Under the pieces are notes generated by a model. That model saw nothing but the letters and a program-made list of their open reading frames with translations, was not told the DNA's origin and searched no databases. A program made the translations under genes and the position numbers. A DNA stretch of 9,608 bases from the NCBI GenBank assembly GCA_002254395.1, contig NJDN01000011.1, positions 1 to 9,608 of the forward strand, written 5' to 3'. Below are positions 1-6,351 of this stretch, one piece after another (position 1 is the stretch's first letter; each line of letters starts with the position of its first letter). Origin of the DNA: Candidatus Pacearchaeota archaeon ex4484_71 (GTDB taxonomy: Archaea; Nanobdellota; Nanobdellia; Pacearchaeales; GW2011-AR1).

Positions 1-168
1 CCAATAATAATAAATGAAGAAGTACCAACCTTCGAAAGAATCCCAAAAAATAAAGAGATTCTCTTATGCGGGCTCTATAAAGAAATTTGCGTGCAATTAG
101 AATTCAATTTTCTAAAAGAAAAAGGTTATAATGTAAAACTCTACCTTCCCGCCACATTAAATGCCTAA
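1..168 (+). CDS. Isochorismatase-like cysteine hydrolase, C-terminal fragment (5' end outside window)
   Basis: Frame 1 is open from the left edge to a TAA at 166-168, giving the last 55 residues of a protein. The segment EILLCGLYKEICVQ followed by LKEKGYNVKLYLPAT fits the end of the nicotinamidase/isochorismatase fold. In that family a beta strand ends in a Gly-Leu turn, the nucleophilic cysteine sits in a D/E-x-C-V motif (Cys30 of the visible part), and a helix then leads to 'GY-V' and an 'A-T' strand. Family members hydrolyse amides or vinyl ethers through an Asp-Lys-Cys triad; the Asp and Lys would lie upstream and are not visible, so substrate and completeness cannot be judged. The gene converges on htpX, with 3 bases between the stop codons. 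The family call rests on one short motif region. Confidence 0.6.
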   Translation, partial: PIIINEEVPTFERIPKNKEILLCGLYKEICVQLEFNFLKEKGYNVKLYLPATLNA

Positions 169-171
169 ATT

Positions 172-1053
172 TTACATCCTTTCTAGAGCTTCAATTCTCT
201 TATCTATTGGGGGGTGCGTTCTCCCAAGCCTTAGGAAGGGATCAGAAATAAAGAGGGGGGCTACCGCTCGACTAATTTTTTTCTCCGGCCTTATATTTTC
301 TTGTTTAATTTTCTTTAGTGCATTTATTAATCCCCGAGGATACCTTGTAAATTGAACAGCACTAGCGTCCGCCGCAAATTCCCTTTTTCTTGAAATTGAC
401 ATCTGGACAAAATAAACAACTATCGGAGCAAGTATGGCTAAAAGAATTCCCAGGAGAATAAAAACTAACTGAGATCTGTCATTCCCTCTGTCTCCAGAAC
501 CAAACCACAAACTTCTTAAGAAGATTTGTGAAATTATCGAAATCATGCCTACTAAAACCGTTACAAGAGTTATATATCGGATGTCATAATTTCTTATGTG
601 CCCCAGCTCATGAGCTAAGACCCCCTCTAACTCTTCTTTATTTAATTTCTTCAGCGCCCCTTCTGTAACACACACAACTGCATGTTTTGGATCCCTCCCA
701 GATGCAAAAGCATTTATTTGATCAGATTTCATAACGTATAGTTTTGGCATCGGAAGCCCGGATGCAATCGTCAATCCTTCAACGAGAGAATAAAATTGTT
801 TATGCCTCGTACGATCTGCCTTTTTTGCACCAACGCTAGCAATTGCCATCTTCTCAGAATTATAAAAACCAATATAGACATAAAGAACTGAGATTATGGT
901 TGCAATAATCATAATCATAGAAAAATAAGCGGGATTGAATGCAAGAGAGATAACATATCCTAAGATTACAATAATCAGAAGTATACTCACCATGAGAATT
1001 GTTGATTTTCTCTTATTCCGAGAAATTTGATCTCTAAAATCTAGACGCTCCAT
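172..1053 (-). CDS. htpX: HtpX-like M48 zinc metalloprotease, membrane-bound
   Basis: A 293-residue membrane protease of peptidase family M48B, which degrades misfolded or damaged membrane proteins with its active site on the cytoplasmic face. The zinc motif HELGH is at residues 148-152, with Glu149 the catalytic base. The downstream segment SRKREFAADA gives the third zinc ligand, Glu225, in the family's E-F-x-A-D motif. The late THPP motif (279-282), typical of HtpX, precedes the final helix. Hydrophobic segments lie near 19-38, 42-63, 160-180 and 196-219, the usual four-helix layout with the catalytic site between pairs. Length matches full-length HtpX (about 280-300). The ATG at 1053 has no ribosome-binding site, but a TATA-like box is centred 25 bases upstream, so a leaderless transcript is likely. 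lemA lies two genes upstream on the same strand, a common HtpX association. Confidence 0.95.
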   Translation of the reverse strand: MERLDFRDQISRNKRKSTILMVSILLIIVILGYVISLAFNPAYFSMIMIIATIISVLYVYIGFYNSEKMAIASVGAKKADRTRHKQFYSLVEGLTIASGLPMPKLYVMKSDQINAFASGRDPKHAVVCVTEGALKKLNKEELEGVLAHELGHIRNYDIRYITLVTVLVGMISIISQIFLRSLWFGSGDRGNDRSQLVFILLGILLAILAPIVVYFVQMSISRKREFAADASAVQFTRYPRGLINALKKIKQENIRPEKKISRAVAPLFISDPFLRLGRTHPPIDKRIEALERM

Positions 1054-1074
1054 AGTTAAAATAATCAGGAAGAG

Positions 1075-1081
1075 TTTTTAA
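1075..1081 (-). promoter_or_regulatory. TATA box of htpX
   Basis: On the minus strand TTAAAAA is centred about 25 bases before the A of the htpX ATG, in the 38-base gap after the preceding gene. This spacing places transcription start at or near the start codon, as in archaeal leaderless genes. The match is weaker than at lemA or at the gene starting at 5722. Confidence 0.5.
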
Positions 1082-1091
1082 GATTAACCTC

Positions 1092-1775
1092 TTAGAATCC
1101 CCTTCCAAACAATCTTCTTTTCTTGTTTTTGGAAGGTTTAGACTCTCGCTTAGTATCCTTGGATTTCTTTGTGGAAAAAATCTTTTTTTGATTTTTTGGG
1201 GAAGAACTAAAAACGTCATCATCCCATCCGGGCAAATCTTTCTTTTTTAGAGGATTTTCTTTTATCCCTTTTCTCTTCTTCTTAGATCCAATATATAAAC
1301 TTCCAAAAAAACTTTCGCGGTAGAATTTTCCCGGAGAAAAACTTCCCTTCTCTCTCGCAAGAGATTTTAAACCCTTTTCTTTCTCAGTCGAAATTTCTTC
1401 AACACTCCCGAGCGTATACTCTAAACATTCTATCTTTCCAGGAACTCTGAGGCTTTCTAAAAGCAATCTAGAAGGACCCAATCCTTCGCTACTCAAAACA
1501 GGGGCTTTCATTATAAATACCTCATTATAATCATGATTTAGAAGCATTCCCACGCTTCTCCAGAGAACATCATCTTCTCCAAAATAAAACCCAAACGACC
1601 CGTCTTCATCTCTTTTCTTCAGAGAAACATACCCTTTCCCTTCGGAATTAGTAACTATTCTTCCTACAAGTCCCTTCCTTCCGAGTTCAACAAATGCTTC
1701 ATGACATTTTTTATAAAAATCCCTAGTCGAAGGTACCCCATAAACTGCAATCCAATCGCTTCCCCCATTTCCCAT
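1092..1775 (-). CDS. Unknown soluble protein with basic low-complexity C-terminal tail, between lemA and htpX
   Basis: A 227-residue protein I do not recognise. Residues 1-125 look like a folded alpha/beta domain: a helix near 16-34 with Cys24, strands around GRIVTN, KGYVSLKKR and FGFYFGED, a helix near 70-80, then NEVFIMKAPVL and a C-terminal helix to about 112. Residues 163-227 are very rich in Lys, Arg and Ser, include a short acidic patch (WDDDVF, 184-189) and end in RRLFGRGF. No transmembrane helix or signal peptide is evident. The basic tail could bind nucleic acid, a phospholipid surface or another protein; this is only inference. The gene lies 40 bases after lemA and 38 bases before htpX on the same strand, so a link to their membrane quality-control role is possible. 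There is no Shine-Dalgarno site close to the ATG; an AAGGTG on the coding strand is about 20 bases away, too far to serve. Confidence 0.75.
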   Translation of the reverse strand: MGNGGSDWIAVYGVPSTRDFYKKCHEAFVELGRKGLVGRIVTNSEGKGYVSLKKRDEDGSFGFYFGEDDVLWRSVGMLLNHDYNEVFIMKAPVLSSEGLGPSRLLLESLRVPGKIECLEYTLGSVEEISTEKEKGLKSLAREKGSFSPGKFYRESFFGSLYIGSKKKRKGIKENPLKKKDLPGWDDDVFSSSPKNQKKIFSTKKSKDTKRESKPSKNKKRRLFGRGF

Positions 1776-1787
1776 GAAGTAAATAAG

Positions 1788-1807
1788 AAAAAAACACCTT
1801 AAAAAAA
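1788..1807 (-). terminator. T-tract terminator after lemA
   Basis: Just after the lemA stop, the minus strand carries two runs of seven T (1801-1807 and 1788-1794). Archaeal RNA polymerase terminates on such oligo-T stretches without a hairpin. The second run lies within the putative start region of the next gene, so termination may be partial. Confidence 0.4.
1797..1804 (-). promoter_or_regulatory. Weak TATA-like box of the 1092-1775 gene
   Basis: TTTTAAGG on the minus strand is centred about 25 bases before the ATG at 1775, the same distance as the better TATA boxes in this window. The sequence is a poor match, so the call rests mainly on position. It overlaps the T-tract that may end lemA transcription. 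Confidence 0.3.
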
Positions 1808-1815
1808 TTTATATC

Positions 1816-2373
1816 CTAAAAACTAACTTTTGGAAGCTTTTTGTCTGCCTCTGCAATTTCAAAAAACTTCTTTTTCTTTTTCCCATACATTGCCGCAAAA
1901 ATATTGCCTGGGAACTTCTCAACCATATTGTTGTAAGATAATATCGAATCATTGTAGAACTGTCTCGAGTAAGCCACTTTATCCTCGGTTGCTGCCAACT
2001 CTCTTTGAAGTTCTAAGAAATTTGTATTAGCCTTTAAATCAGGATATCCTTCTGCAATAGCGAAGATTGTCTTTAATGCAGACTCTAATTGAGAATTTGC
2101 CTTCACCTTGCCTTGCAAATTTCTAGCAGAAACCAAAGCTTTTCGAGCATCCGTCACGGCTTTTATTGCTTCCTTTTCATGCTTTGCAAAACCTTTGACC
2201 GTTTCAATCAGATTAGGAATCAAATCTGCACGCCTTTTTAATTGGACATTTATCTGTGAAAGAGAATTATCAATTCTATTTGTCAAAATTACAAACCTAT
2301 TATAATAACTAAATGCCATTATAACAAGTATGGCTACAAGAACAATCACAATTATTAGTCCTATTCCTATCAT
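1816..2373 (-). CDS. lemA: LemA family membrane protein
   Basis: A 185-residue LemA-family protein, close to the family's usual length. Residues 3-23 are one transmembrane helix, which in this family leaves a very short N-terminus outside and the helical domain in the cytoplasm. The hallmark QLKRRADLIPNLIETVKGF is at 44-62, followed by KHEKEAIKAVTDAR. The second conserved block AEGYPDLKANTNFLELQREL (107-126) leads into the TEDKVAYSRQFYND segment and the YN...P pair (147-155). The C-terminus is short and Lys-rich (KKKKKFFEIAEADKK). The biochemical role of LemA is not settled; genes for it often sit beside htpX or other membrane-stress genes, as here. A strong TATA box about 25 bases upstream and the absence of a ribosome-binding site indicate a leaderless transcript and support the ATG at 2373. 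Confidence 0.95.
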   Translation of the reverse strand: MIGIGLIIVIVLVAILVIMAFSYYNRFVILTNRIDNSLSQINVQLKRRADLIPNLIETVKGFAKHEKEAIKAVTDARKALVSARNLQGKVKANSQLESALKTIFAIAEGYPDLKANTNFLELQRELAATEDKVAYSRQFYNDSILSYNNMVEKFPGNIFAAMYGKKKKKFFEIAEADKKLPKVSF

Positions 2374-2394
2374 ATTAAGAAGAAATTTTCTAAA

Positions 2395-2402
2395 TTTATA
2401 AA
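2395..2402 (-). promoter_or_regulatory. TATA box of lemA
   Basis: The palindromic octamer TTTATAAA lies in the 54-base gap after the preceding gene, centred 25.5 bases before the A of the lemA ATG. It matches the archaeal TBP-site consensus well, and the distance predicts transcription starting at the start codon. Confidence 0.65.
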
Positions 2403-2427
2403 ACTATCTAAGTTTAAGAATCTGCAA

Positions 2428-2895
2428 CTACTCTAATAAACTTTCCAACTCTCTTTTTCCCAGTCTAAGATTTCCATCGTACTCTTCGTCAAGTTTCAAC
2501 AAAACCATCTCATAGCTTTTAAAAATCCCGTTCTCTCTCTGATCCCGGACCATCTCCTCAACCGCACCCCTATTGATTAAAAGTATTTTCATCCCCCTTC
2601 TAGCATTCTCTATCAAAACAGACCCGAGATCGACTTTACTCCCCCCAGAATTTTTGTTCCAGAGTATGTGTGCTTCTCTAGAGCCATACATCTCATTAAG
2701 ATGAGACTCTACAATGTTGTACCCCCCACTAGGATCATCCTGATTGGTGTCAGTTGTTGGAAGCAGAACCTTTGCACCCTTCTTTACTAGGGCATGCTTG
2801 TATTTTTCTAAAAAATCTAATGTGGATTTTTCTGCACCCCTGACAGGGCATATAACATAAACATCATATTTTTCAGAATCAGCATATATTTTCAT
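2428..2895 (-). CDS. Putative nucleoside 2-deoxyribosyltransferase-fold protein
   Basis: A 155-residue protein with the outline of the NDT (nucleoside 2-deoxyribosyltransferase-like) Rossmann family. An opening strand ends in YVICPVRG (13-20), a helix follows (22-39), then strand AKVLLPTTDTNQDD (41-54), then an 'I..SHLNEMYGSREAHILWN' segment (61-79), where the family marks an acidic helix and an 'A-D-x-v' strand, then GSKVDLGSVL (85-94), the usual 'G-S-x-D-L-G' nucleotide-contact turn, and the strand MKILLINRG (102-110). NDT enzymes swap or cleave N-glycosidic bonds of nucleosides; relatives of this compact type are often uncharacterised. Whether it is an enzyme or a nucleotide-sensing domain cannot be told from sequence. 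It is divergent from the ferredoxin gene and first in the minus-strand series toward lemA. The fold call is by motif pattern only. No ribosome-binding site is seen; a TATA box is correctly placed for a leaderless start. Confidence 0.6.
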   Translation of the reverse strand: MKIYADSEKYDVYVICPVRGAEKSTLDFLEKYKHALVKKGAKVLLPTTDTNQDDPSGGYNIVESHLNEMYGSREAHILWNKNSGGSKVDLGSVLIENARRGMKILLINRGAVEEMVRDQRENGIFKSYEMVLLKLDEEYDGNLRLGKRELESLLE

Positions 2896-2916
2896 AAGGG
2901 GAAGTCGAAAGAGGGC

Positions 2917-2924
2917 TATAAAAA
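2917..2924 (-). promoter_or_regulatory. TATA box of the NDT-like gene (divergent promoter)
   Basis: TTTTTATA on the minus strand is centred 25.5 bases before the A of the ATG at 2895. Only 2 bases separate it from the oppositely directed TATA box of the ferredoxin gene, so the two pre-initiation complexes should compete. Confidence 0.6.
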
Positions 2925-2926
2925 GA

Positions 2927-2934
2927 TTATTAAA
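2927..2934 (+). promoter_or_regulatory. TATA box of the ferredoxin gene (divergent promoter)
   Basis: TTATTAAA is centred 25.5 bases before the A of the ferredoxin ATG at 2956. The whole divergent intergenic region is 60 bases. The region just upstream, where the TFB recognition element would sit, overlaps the TATA box of the opposite gene. Confidence 0.5.
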
Positions 2935-2955
2935 CTCAAAAGAATGCTTTGAAAC

Positions 2956-3132
2956 ATGGTGAAGGTAGACAAAAAACTTTGCATAGGGTGTGGGACGTGC
3001 GCTTCAATTTGTTCAGAAGTTTTTGAGATGGGAAAAGACAAAAAGGCCCAAGTAAAAAAAGATGCCAAAGAGGACTCTCCTTGCGTGGATGAAGCAATTG
3101 AAATGTGCCCTGTAGGAGCTATTTCGAATTAA
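2956..3132 (+). CDS. Single [4Fe-4S] ferredoxin, Pyrococcus type
   Basis: A complete 58-residue reading frame that translates as a small ferredoxin and is easily missed for its size. The N-terminal motif C9-IG-C12-GT-C15 and the late Cys51-Pro supply the four ligands of one [4Fe-4S] cluster. Two further cysteines, Cys19 and Cys43, have the same spacing to the ligands (4 and 8 residues) as the disulfide pair in Pyrococcus furiosus ferredoxin. Position 12 is Cys rather than the Asp of the P. furiosus protein, so a standard all-cysteine cluster is expected. Flanking words such as EVFEM, KAQV, EAIEMCPVGAI match the family closely. It would be a cytoplasmic low-potential electron carrier, for example for 2-oxoacid oxidoreductases; its partner is not in the window. 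A stop codon directly upstream in frame fixes the start at 2956. ppsA follows after 39 bases but has its own TATA box. Confidence 0.93.
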   Translation: MVKVDKKLCIGCGTCASICSEVFEMGKDKKAQVKKDAKEDSPCVDEAIEMCPVGAISN

Positions 3133-3142
3133 ACCCCAAACA

Positions 3143-3150
3143 TTTATTAA
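3143..3150 (+). promoter_or_regulatory. TATA box of ppsA
   Basis: TTTATTAA is centred 25.5 bases before the A of the ATG at 3172 and lies 11 bases after the ferredoxin stop codon. No Shine-Dalgarno site is seen between it and the ATG, so a leaderless ppsA transcript is likely. This supports the chosen start. Confidence 0.6.
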
Positions 3151-3171
3151 TTATAATTTCATTTTCTTAGA

Positions 3172-5682
3172 ATGACTGAGGGTGAACTAAAAAAAGAGGA
3201 AGAAAACAGCAATTCTAATTCAAGGATAGAATTCATAAAGTGGTTTTCAGAAATAGGAAAAGATTCCGGGAAAATTGTAGGGGGAAAGGGTGCAAACCTT
3301 GGAGAAATCTTTAATCTGGGAGTTCCAGTTCCGGAAGGGTTTGTGGTTACAGCACAAGCATATGATTATTTTATAAAAAATTCAAATCTATCCGAAAAAA
3401 TAAAATCAATCTTGGATTCTACAAACTTTGAGGACACGCTTCAATTAAATGAAAATTCAAAAAAAATAAGGGAGATAATCACAAACTCCAAGTTTCCAGA
3501 TAACCTAAGAGAAGAGATACTTGAATCTTACGAGGTACTAAGCACAAACAAAGTAGAAATAGAAAGAGGAACCGCTGCAGATATTTTAAAGAATGCCTAC
3601 GAACCAACATTCGTTGCAATCCGTTCGAGTGCTACTACCGAAGACCTTGCAAGCGCTAGTTTCGCGGGCCAACAAGATTCTTATATTGATATAAAAGGGA
3701 ATGAAGAGGTACTTCGAAATGTTAAAAAATGCTTTGCGTCGCTCTTTACATCTAGGGCAATATATTATCGACACAAGAAGAACTTCAAATACGAACAAGC
3801 AAGTTTAGCCGTTGTCGTTCAAAAGATGGTTCATTCAGAAAAGTCAGGAGTAATTTTCTCAAAGGATCCCACAAATAAAACCCAGGACATAATCATGGAA
3901 GCGGTGTGGGGGCTAGGAGAAGGAATAGTTTCGGGGAGCATAACCCCAGATACATACCGAATATCAAGAGAATTAGAAATCTTAGATAAGAAAATAAGAG
4001 ACAAAAAAATTGCAATTGTTAGAGATTCGTCCGGAAAAACCGGCCCAATAAAGTTAAGAGAAGATCGTTCACAGCATCAAGTCTTAACAGATTATGAGAT
4101 AAAAAGGCTTGCAGATATTGCAATGAAATTAGAAGAACATTATGGAAAACCCCAAGATGTTGAGTTTGCAATAGAGGGGGAAAACATAAACATCGTTCAG
4201 ACTCGTCCAATCACAACCCTCATTACAAAGGATGGGAGCGAAGAGACGAGAGCAAAGATTGAAGGAAATGTTGTTTTAGAAGGACTGGCAGCATCCCCAG
4301 GAATAGCGTCGGGTGTTGTAAAAATAATCCGAGATTTAAAAGACCTTGACAAAATAAAAGAAGGAGATATTTTGGTTACTTCTATGACAAACCCCGACAT
4401 GGTCGTCACAATGCAAAGATGTTCGGGAATTGTGACAGATGAAGGAGGAATGACTGCGCATGCCGCAATAGTCTCTAGAGAGATGGGAATCCCCGCAGTT
4501 GTTGGAACAAGAAAAGCCACAGAAACACTAAGAGACGGAGAAGAAATAACCGTCGATGGATATGAGGGAAAGATTTATTCTGGAAAAACTGCAGAAACCA
4601 AAAAGAAAGAAATAGAGCCACTCACAGCAATAACAAAAACAAAAATAAAAGTAATCGTAGATCTTCCAACATTCGCAGAAAGAGCCTCAAAAACAGGAAT
4701 AAAAAAAGTTGGACTTACGAGACTTGAGGGAATAATTGCAGAGGGAGGCATACATCCAAATTACTTTTTGAAAGAAAACAAACTAAACGAATATGAAAAC
4801 CTTATCTTTAAAGGATTGAGAGGAATAGCAAATTATTTTGAAGAAATTTGGGTAAGGACCTCAGACATAAGAAGTGACGAATATCACAACCTGAAAGGTG
4901 CGCCTGAAGAAATAGAAGCTAATCCTATGCTCGGGATGCATGGAATAAGGTTCAGTCTGAAAAATCCAGGACTTTTGAAAGCGGAACTAAGAGCACTGAA
5001 AAGAATCTCCGAAGAAGGAAAAACAATGGGAATCCTCCTATCACAGGTAATTAGTGTGAGAGAGTTAAAAAGAGTGAAGGAAATTCTTAAAGAAATAAAT
5101 TTTGAAAATGCAAAATTAGGAGTTATGATAGAAACCCCTGCCGCAGTTCAGATAATAAATGACTTGTGTGAAGAAGGTATTGATTTCATTTCCTTCGGAA
5201 CGAACGACCTAACTCAGTACATTTTGGCGATAGACAGAGGTAATGAGGAACTCCAAGATCTTTACGATGAAATGCATCCCGCGATTCTCTACCAAATTTC
5301 ATACGTGATAAGAGTTTGTAAAAGAAATAACGTTGAAACAAGTATCTGCGGCCAAGCAGGAAGTAAAAAAAAGATGGTAAAATTCTTAGTAGAGAAAGGT
5401 ATAGATAGCATAAGTGTTAATGCAGATGTTGCAAAAGAGATAGGGGATTATATTCAAGAATTAGAAAATGAAAACCTAAAAGGAACAGATGAGGAAATGA
5501 GACAATATGAAATAAACAAAGAAAAAGAAAGAATTGAAAAAGACATAAAAAAGATAGAGGAAGAAAAAGAAGAATATCTCAAAGGAAAATTAGAAGAAAA
5601 AAATAACACGGAAGTAAATGAACCCCAAAAAGAACAAACATCAAACGAAGATTTAGACACCAATACTCCTAAAACATTTTAA
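3172..5682 (+). CDS. ppsA: Phosphoenolpyruvate synthase (pyruvate, water dikinase)
   Basis: An 836-residue enzyme converting pyruvate, ATP and water to phosphoenolpyruvate, AMP and phosphate in gluconeogenesis; in some archaea it may also run toward pyruvate. The N-terminal ATP-grasp domain (about 20-350) has GGKGANLGE (37-45), AIRSSATTEDLASASFAGQQ (149-168), WGLGEGIVSGS (246-256) and IVQTRPITT. The swivelling phosphohistidine domain (about 368-475) has GGMTAHAAIVSREMGIPAVVG with catalytic His430. The C-terminal PEP/pyruvate barrel (about 490-760) has VGLTRLEGI with Arg517, GVMIETPAAV (650-659), SFGTNDLTQY (674-683) and Cys726 in ICGQAG, the expected proton donor. Where many relatives have NPMLGxRG, this one has NPMLGMHG (His590). 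Residues about 763-836 form an extra charged, probably coiled-coil tail beyond the usual end. All catalytic residues I can place are present except the noted Arg to His change, so it is probably active. Confidence 0.95.
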   Translation: MTEGELKKEEENSNSNSRIEFIKWFSEIGKDSGKIVGGKGANLGEIFNLGVPVPEGFVVTAQAYDYFIKNSNLSEKIKSILDSTNFEDTLQLNENSKKIREIITNSKFPDNLREEILESYEVLSTNKVEIERGTAADILKNAYEPTFVAIRSSATTEDLASASFAGQQDSYIDIKGNEEVLRNVKKCFASLFTSRAIYYRHKKNFKYEQASLAVVVQKMVHSEKSGVIFSKDPTNKTQDIIMEAVWGLGEGIVSGSITPDTYRISRELEILDKKIRDKKIAIVRDSSGKTGPIKLREDRSQHQVLTDYEIKRLADIAMKLEEHYGKPQDVEFAIEGENINIVQTRPITTLITKDGSEETRAKIEGNVVLEGLAASPGIASGVVKIIRDLKDLDKIKEGDILVTSMTNPDMVVTMQRCSGIVTDEGGMTAHAAIVSREMGIPAVVGTRKATETLRDGEEITVDGYEGKIYSGKTAETKKKEIEPLTAITKTKIKVIVDLPTFAERASKTGIKKVGLTRLEGIIAEGGIHPNYFLKENKLNEYENLIFKGLRGIANYFEEIWVRTSDIRSDEYHNLKGAPEEIEANPMLGMHGIRFSLKNPGLLKAELRALKRISEEGKTMGILLSQVISVRELKRVKEILKEINFENAKLGVMIETPAAVQIINDLCEEGIDFISFGTNDLTQYILAIDRGNEELQDLYDEMHPAILYQISYVIRVCKRNNVETSICGQAGSKKKMVKFLVEKGIDSISVNADVAKEIGDYIQELENENLKGTDEEMRQYEINKEKERIEKDIKKIEEEKEEYLKGKLEEKNNTEVNEPQKEQTSNEDLDTNTPKTF

Positions 5683-5692
5683 CCAACAAAGA

Positions 5693-5700
5693 TTTATAAA
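5693..5700 (+). promoter_or_regulatory. TATA box of the 5722-6345 gene
   Basis: TTTATAAA, followed by TATAAA, lies 10 bases after the ppsA stop and is centred 25.5 bases before the A of the ATG at 5722. It is one of the two best TATA matches in the window and implies a leaderless transcript, probably covering both genes to 7080. Confidence 0.65.
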
Positions 5701-5721
5701 TATAAATCTCTTCTAAGAGAC

Positions 5722-6345
5722 ATGGCTGAAAAAGGGGATGTTGTTGAGAAGGAAATTATTACAAGGAGAGTTATAAGAACTGAACCCTCCAAAAAGAAGA
5801 AGACTGCTAAGAAGAAGACAGCTACAAAAAAGAAAACAACAAAAAGAAAAACAACTAGAAAAGTGACGAGGCGAACGACAAAACCAAAAACTGATGAGTC
5901 TCAAAGAATTCTTATAGAAAATTTTGCATCTCTTCAAAAAGTTATGACTCACCTGTCAGAGAATTTTAACAATTTATCAAACAGGATAAATACTCTATTG
6001 AACATCTTTGAAAACGCGGCAAAGGAAATTGCAAAAAAAGATTTAGGAATAGAAAAAGAAAGACAACTTGAAAAAAGCATACTAACAAAGCTGGATGAAT
6101 TACTTGACCAAAACAAGATAATAGCTAAAAGTATGACTCTTTTCTACGAACAGCCAAAAGAAAAAGAGGAAGAAAAGATTACAGAGAGAGAAAGACTTGA
6201 CGTGCCAAGACCCTCCCCAAAACCAAGACCTCTTGAAACAGAAATAAAATCTCCCACAAAAAGACAAGAAGAGCTTGGAACAAAAAATCCTTTTGTAGTA
6301 GAAGAAGAAAAAGAGGAGTGGCCTCCCGAATTTGAGATGCCCTAA
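5722..6345 (+). CDS. Unknown protein with histone-H1-like lysine-rich N-terminus and helical core
   Basis: A 207-residue protein with no recognised catalytic domain. Residues 1-21 are mixed-charge; residues 22-57 are almost only Lys, Arg, Thr and Ala, with repeats such as KKKTAKKKTATKKKTTKRKT, resembling histone H1 or bacterial Hc1-like tails that bind DNA or RNA. Residues 58-142 are predicted helical, with heptad-like hydrophobics (ENFASLQKVMTHLSENFNNL; LLNIFENAAKEIAKKD; LEKSILTKLDELLDQNKII), suggesting oligomerisation. The last 65 residues are charged and Pro-rich, ending EEWPPEFEMP. No membrane segment or signal peptide is visible. The next gene starts 6 bases after its stop codon, so the two are almost certainly cotranscribed and may act together. 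A DNA- or RNA-associated structural role is inference from composition; an adaptor that binds an acidic partner fits as well. Confidence 0.8.
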   Translation: MAEKGDVVEKEIITRRVIRTEPSKKKKTAKKKTATKKKTTKRKTTRKVTRRTTKPKTDESQRILIENFASLQKVMTHLSENFNNLSNRINTLLNIFENAAKEIAKKDLGIEKERQLEKSILTKLDELLDQNKIIAKSMTLFYEQPKEKEEEKITERERLDVPRPSPKPRPLETEIKSPTKRQEELGTKNPFVVEEEKEEWPPEFEMP

Positions 6346-6351
6346 TCCAGA

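Noticed and set aside
1034..1222. 62-residue minus-strand frame across the htpX start
   Set aside because: It overlaps both htpX and the basic-tailed gene in another frame and reads as low-complexity sequence; shadow.
1796..1801. AAGGTG as a Shine-Dalgarno site for the 1092-1775 gene
   Set aside because: It lies about 20 bases from the ATG, too far for ribosome binding, and coincides with the expected TATA position.
2896..2955. Possible small RNA or tRNA in the divergent gap
   Set aside because: The gap is only 60 bases, has no tRNA arms or stable hairpin visible, and is accounted for by two promoters.
4197..4520. 107-residue minus-strand frame inside ppsA
   Set aside because: It lies opposite strongly conserved PEP synthase motifs including the catalytic histidine and has no promoter or recognisable domain; it is a shadow.
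5713..5952. 79-residue minus-strand frame rich in Ser, Phe, Cys and Leu
   Set aside because: It is the reverse reading of the lysine-rich tract, which gives artificial Phe/Leu/Ser-rich sequence.
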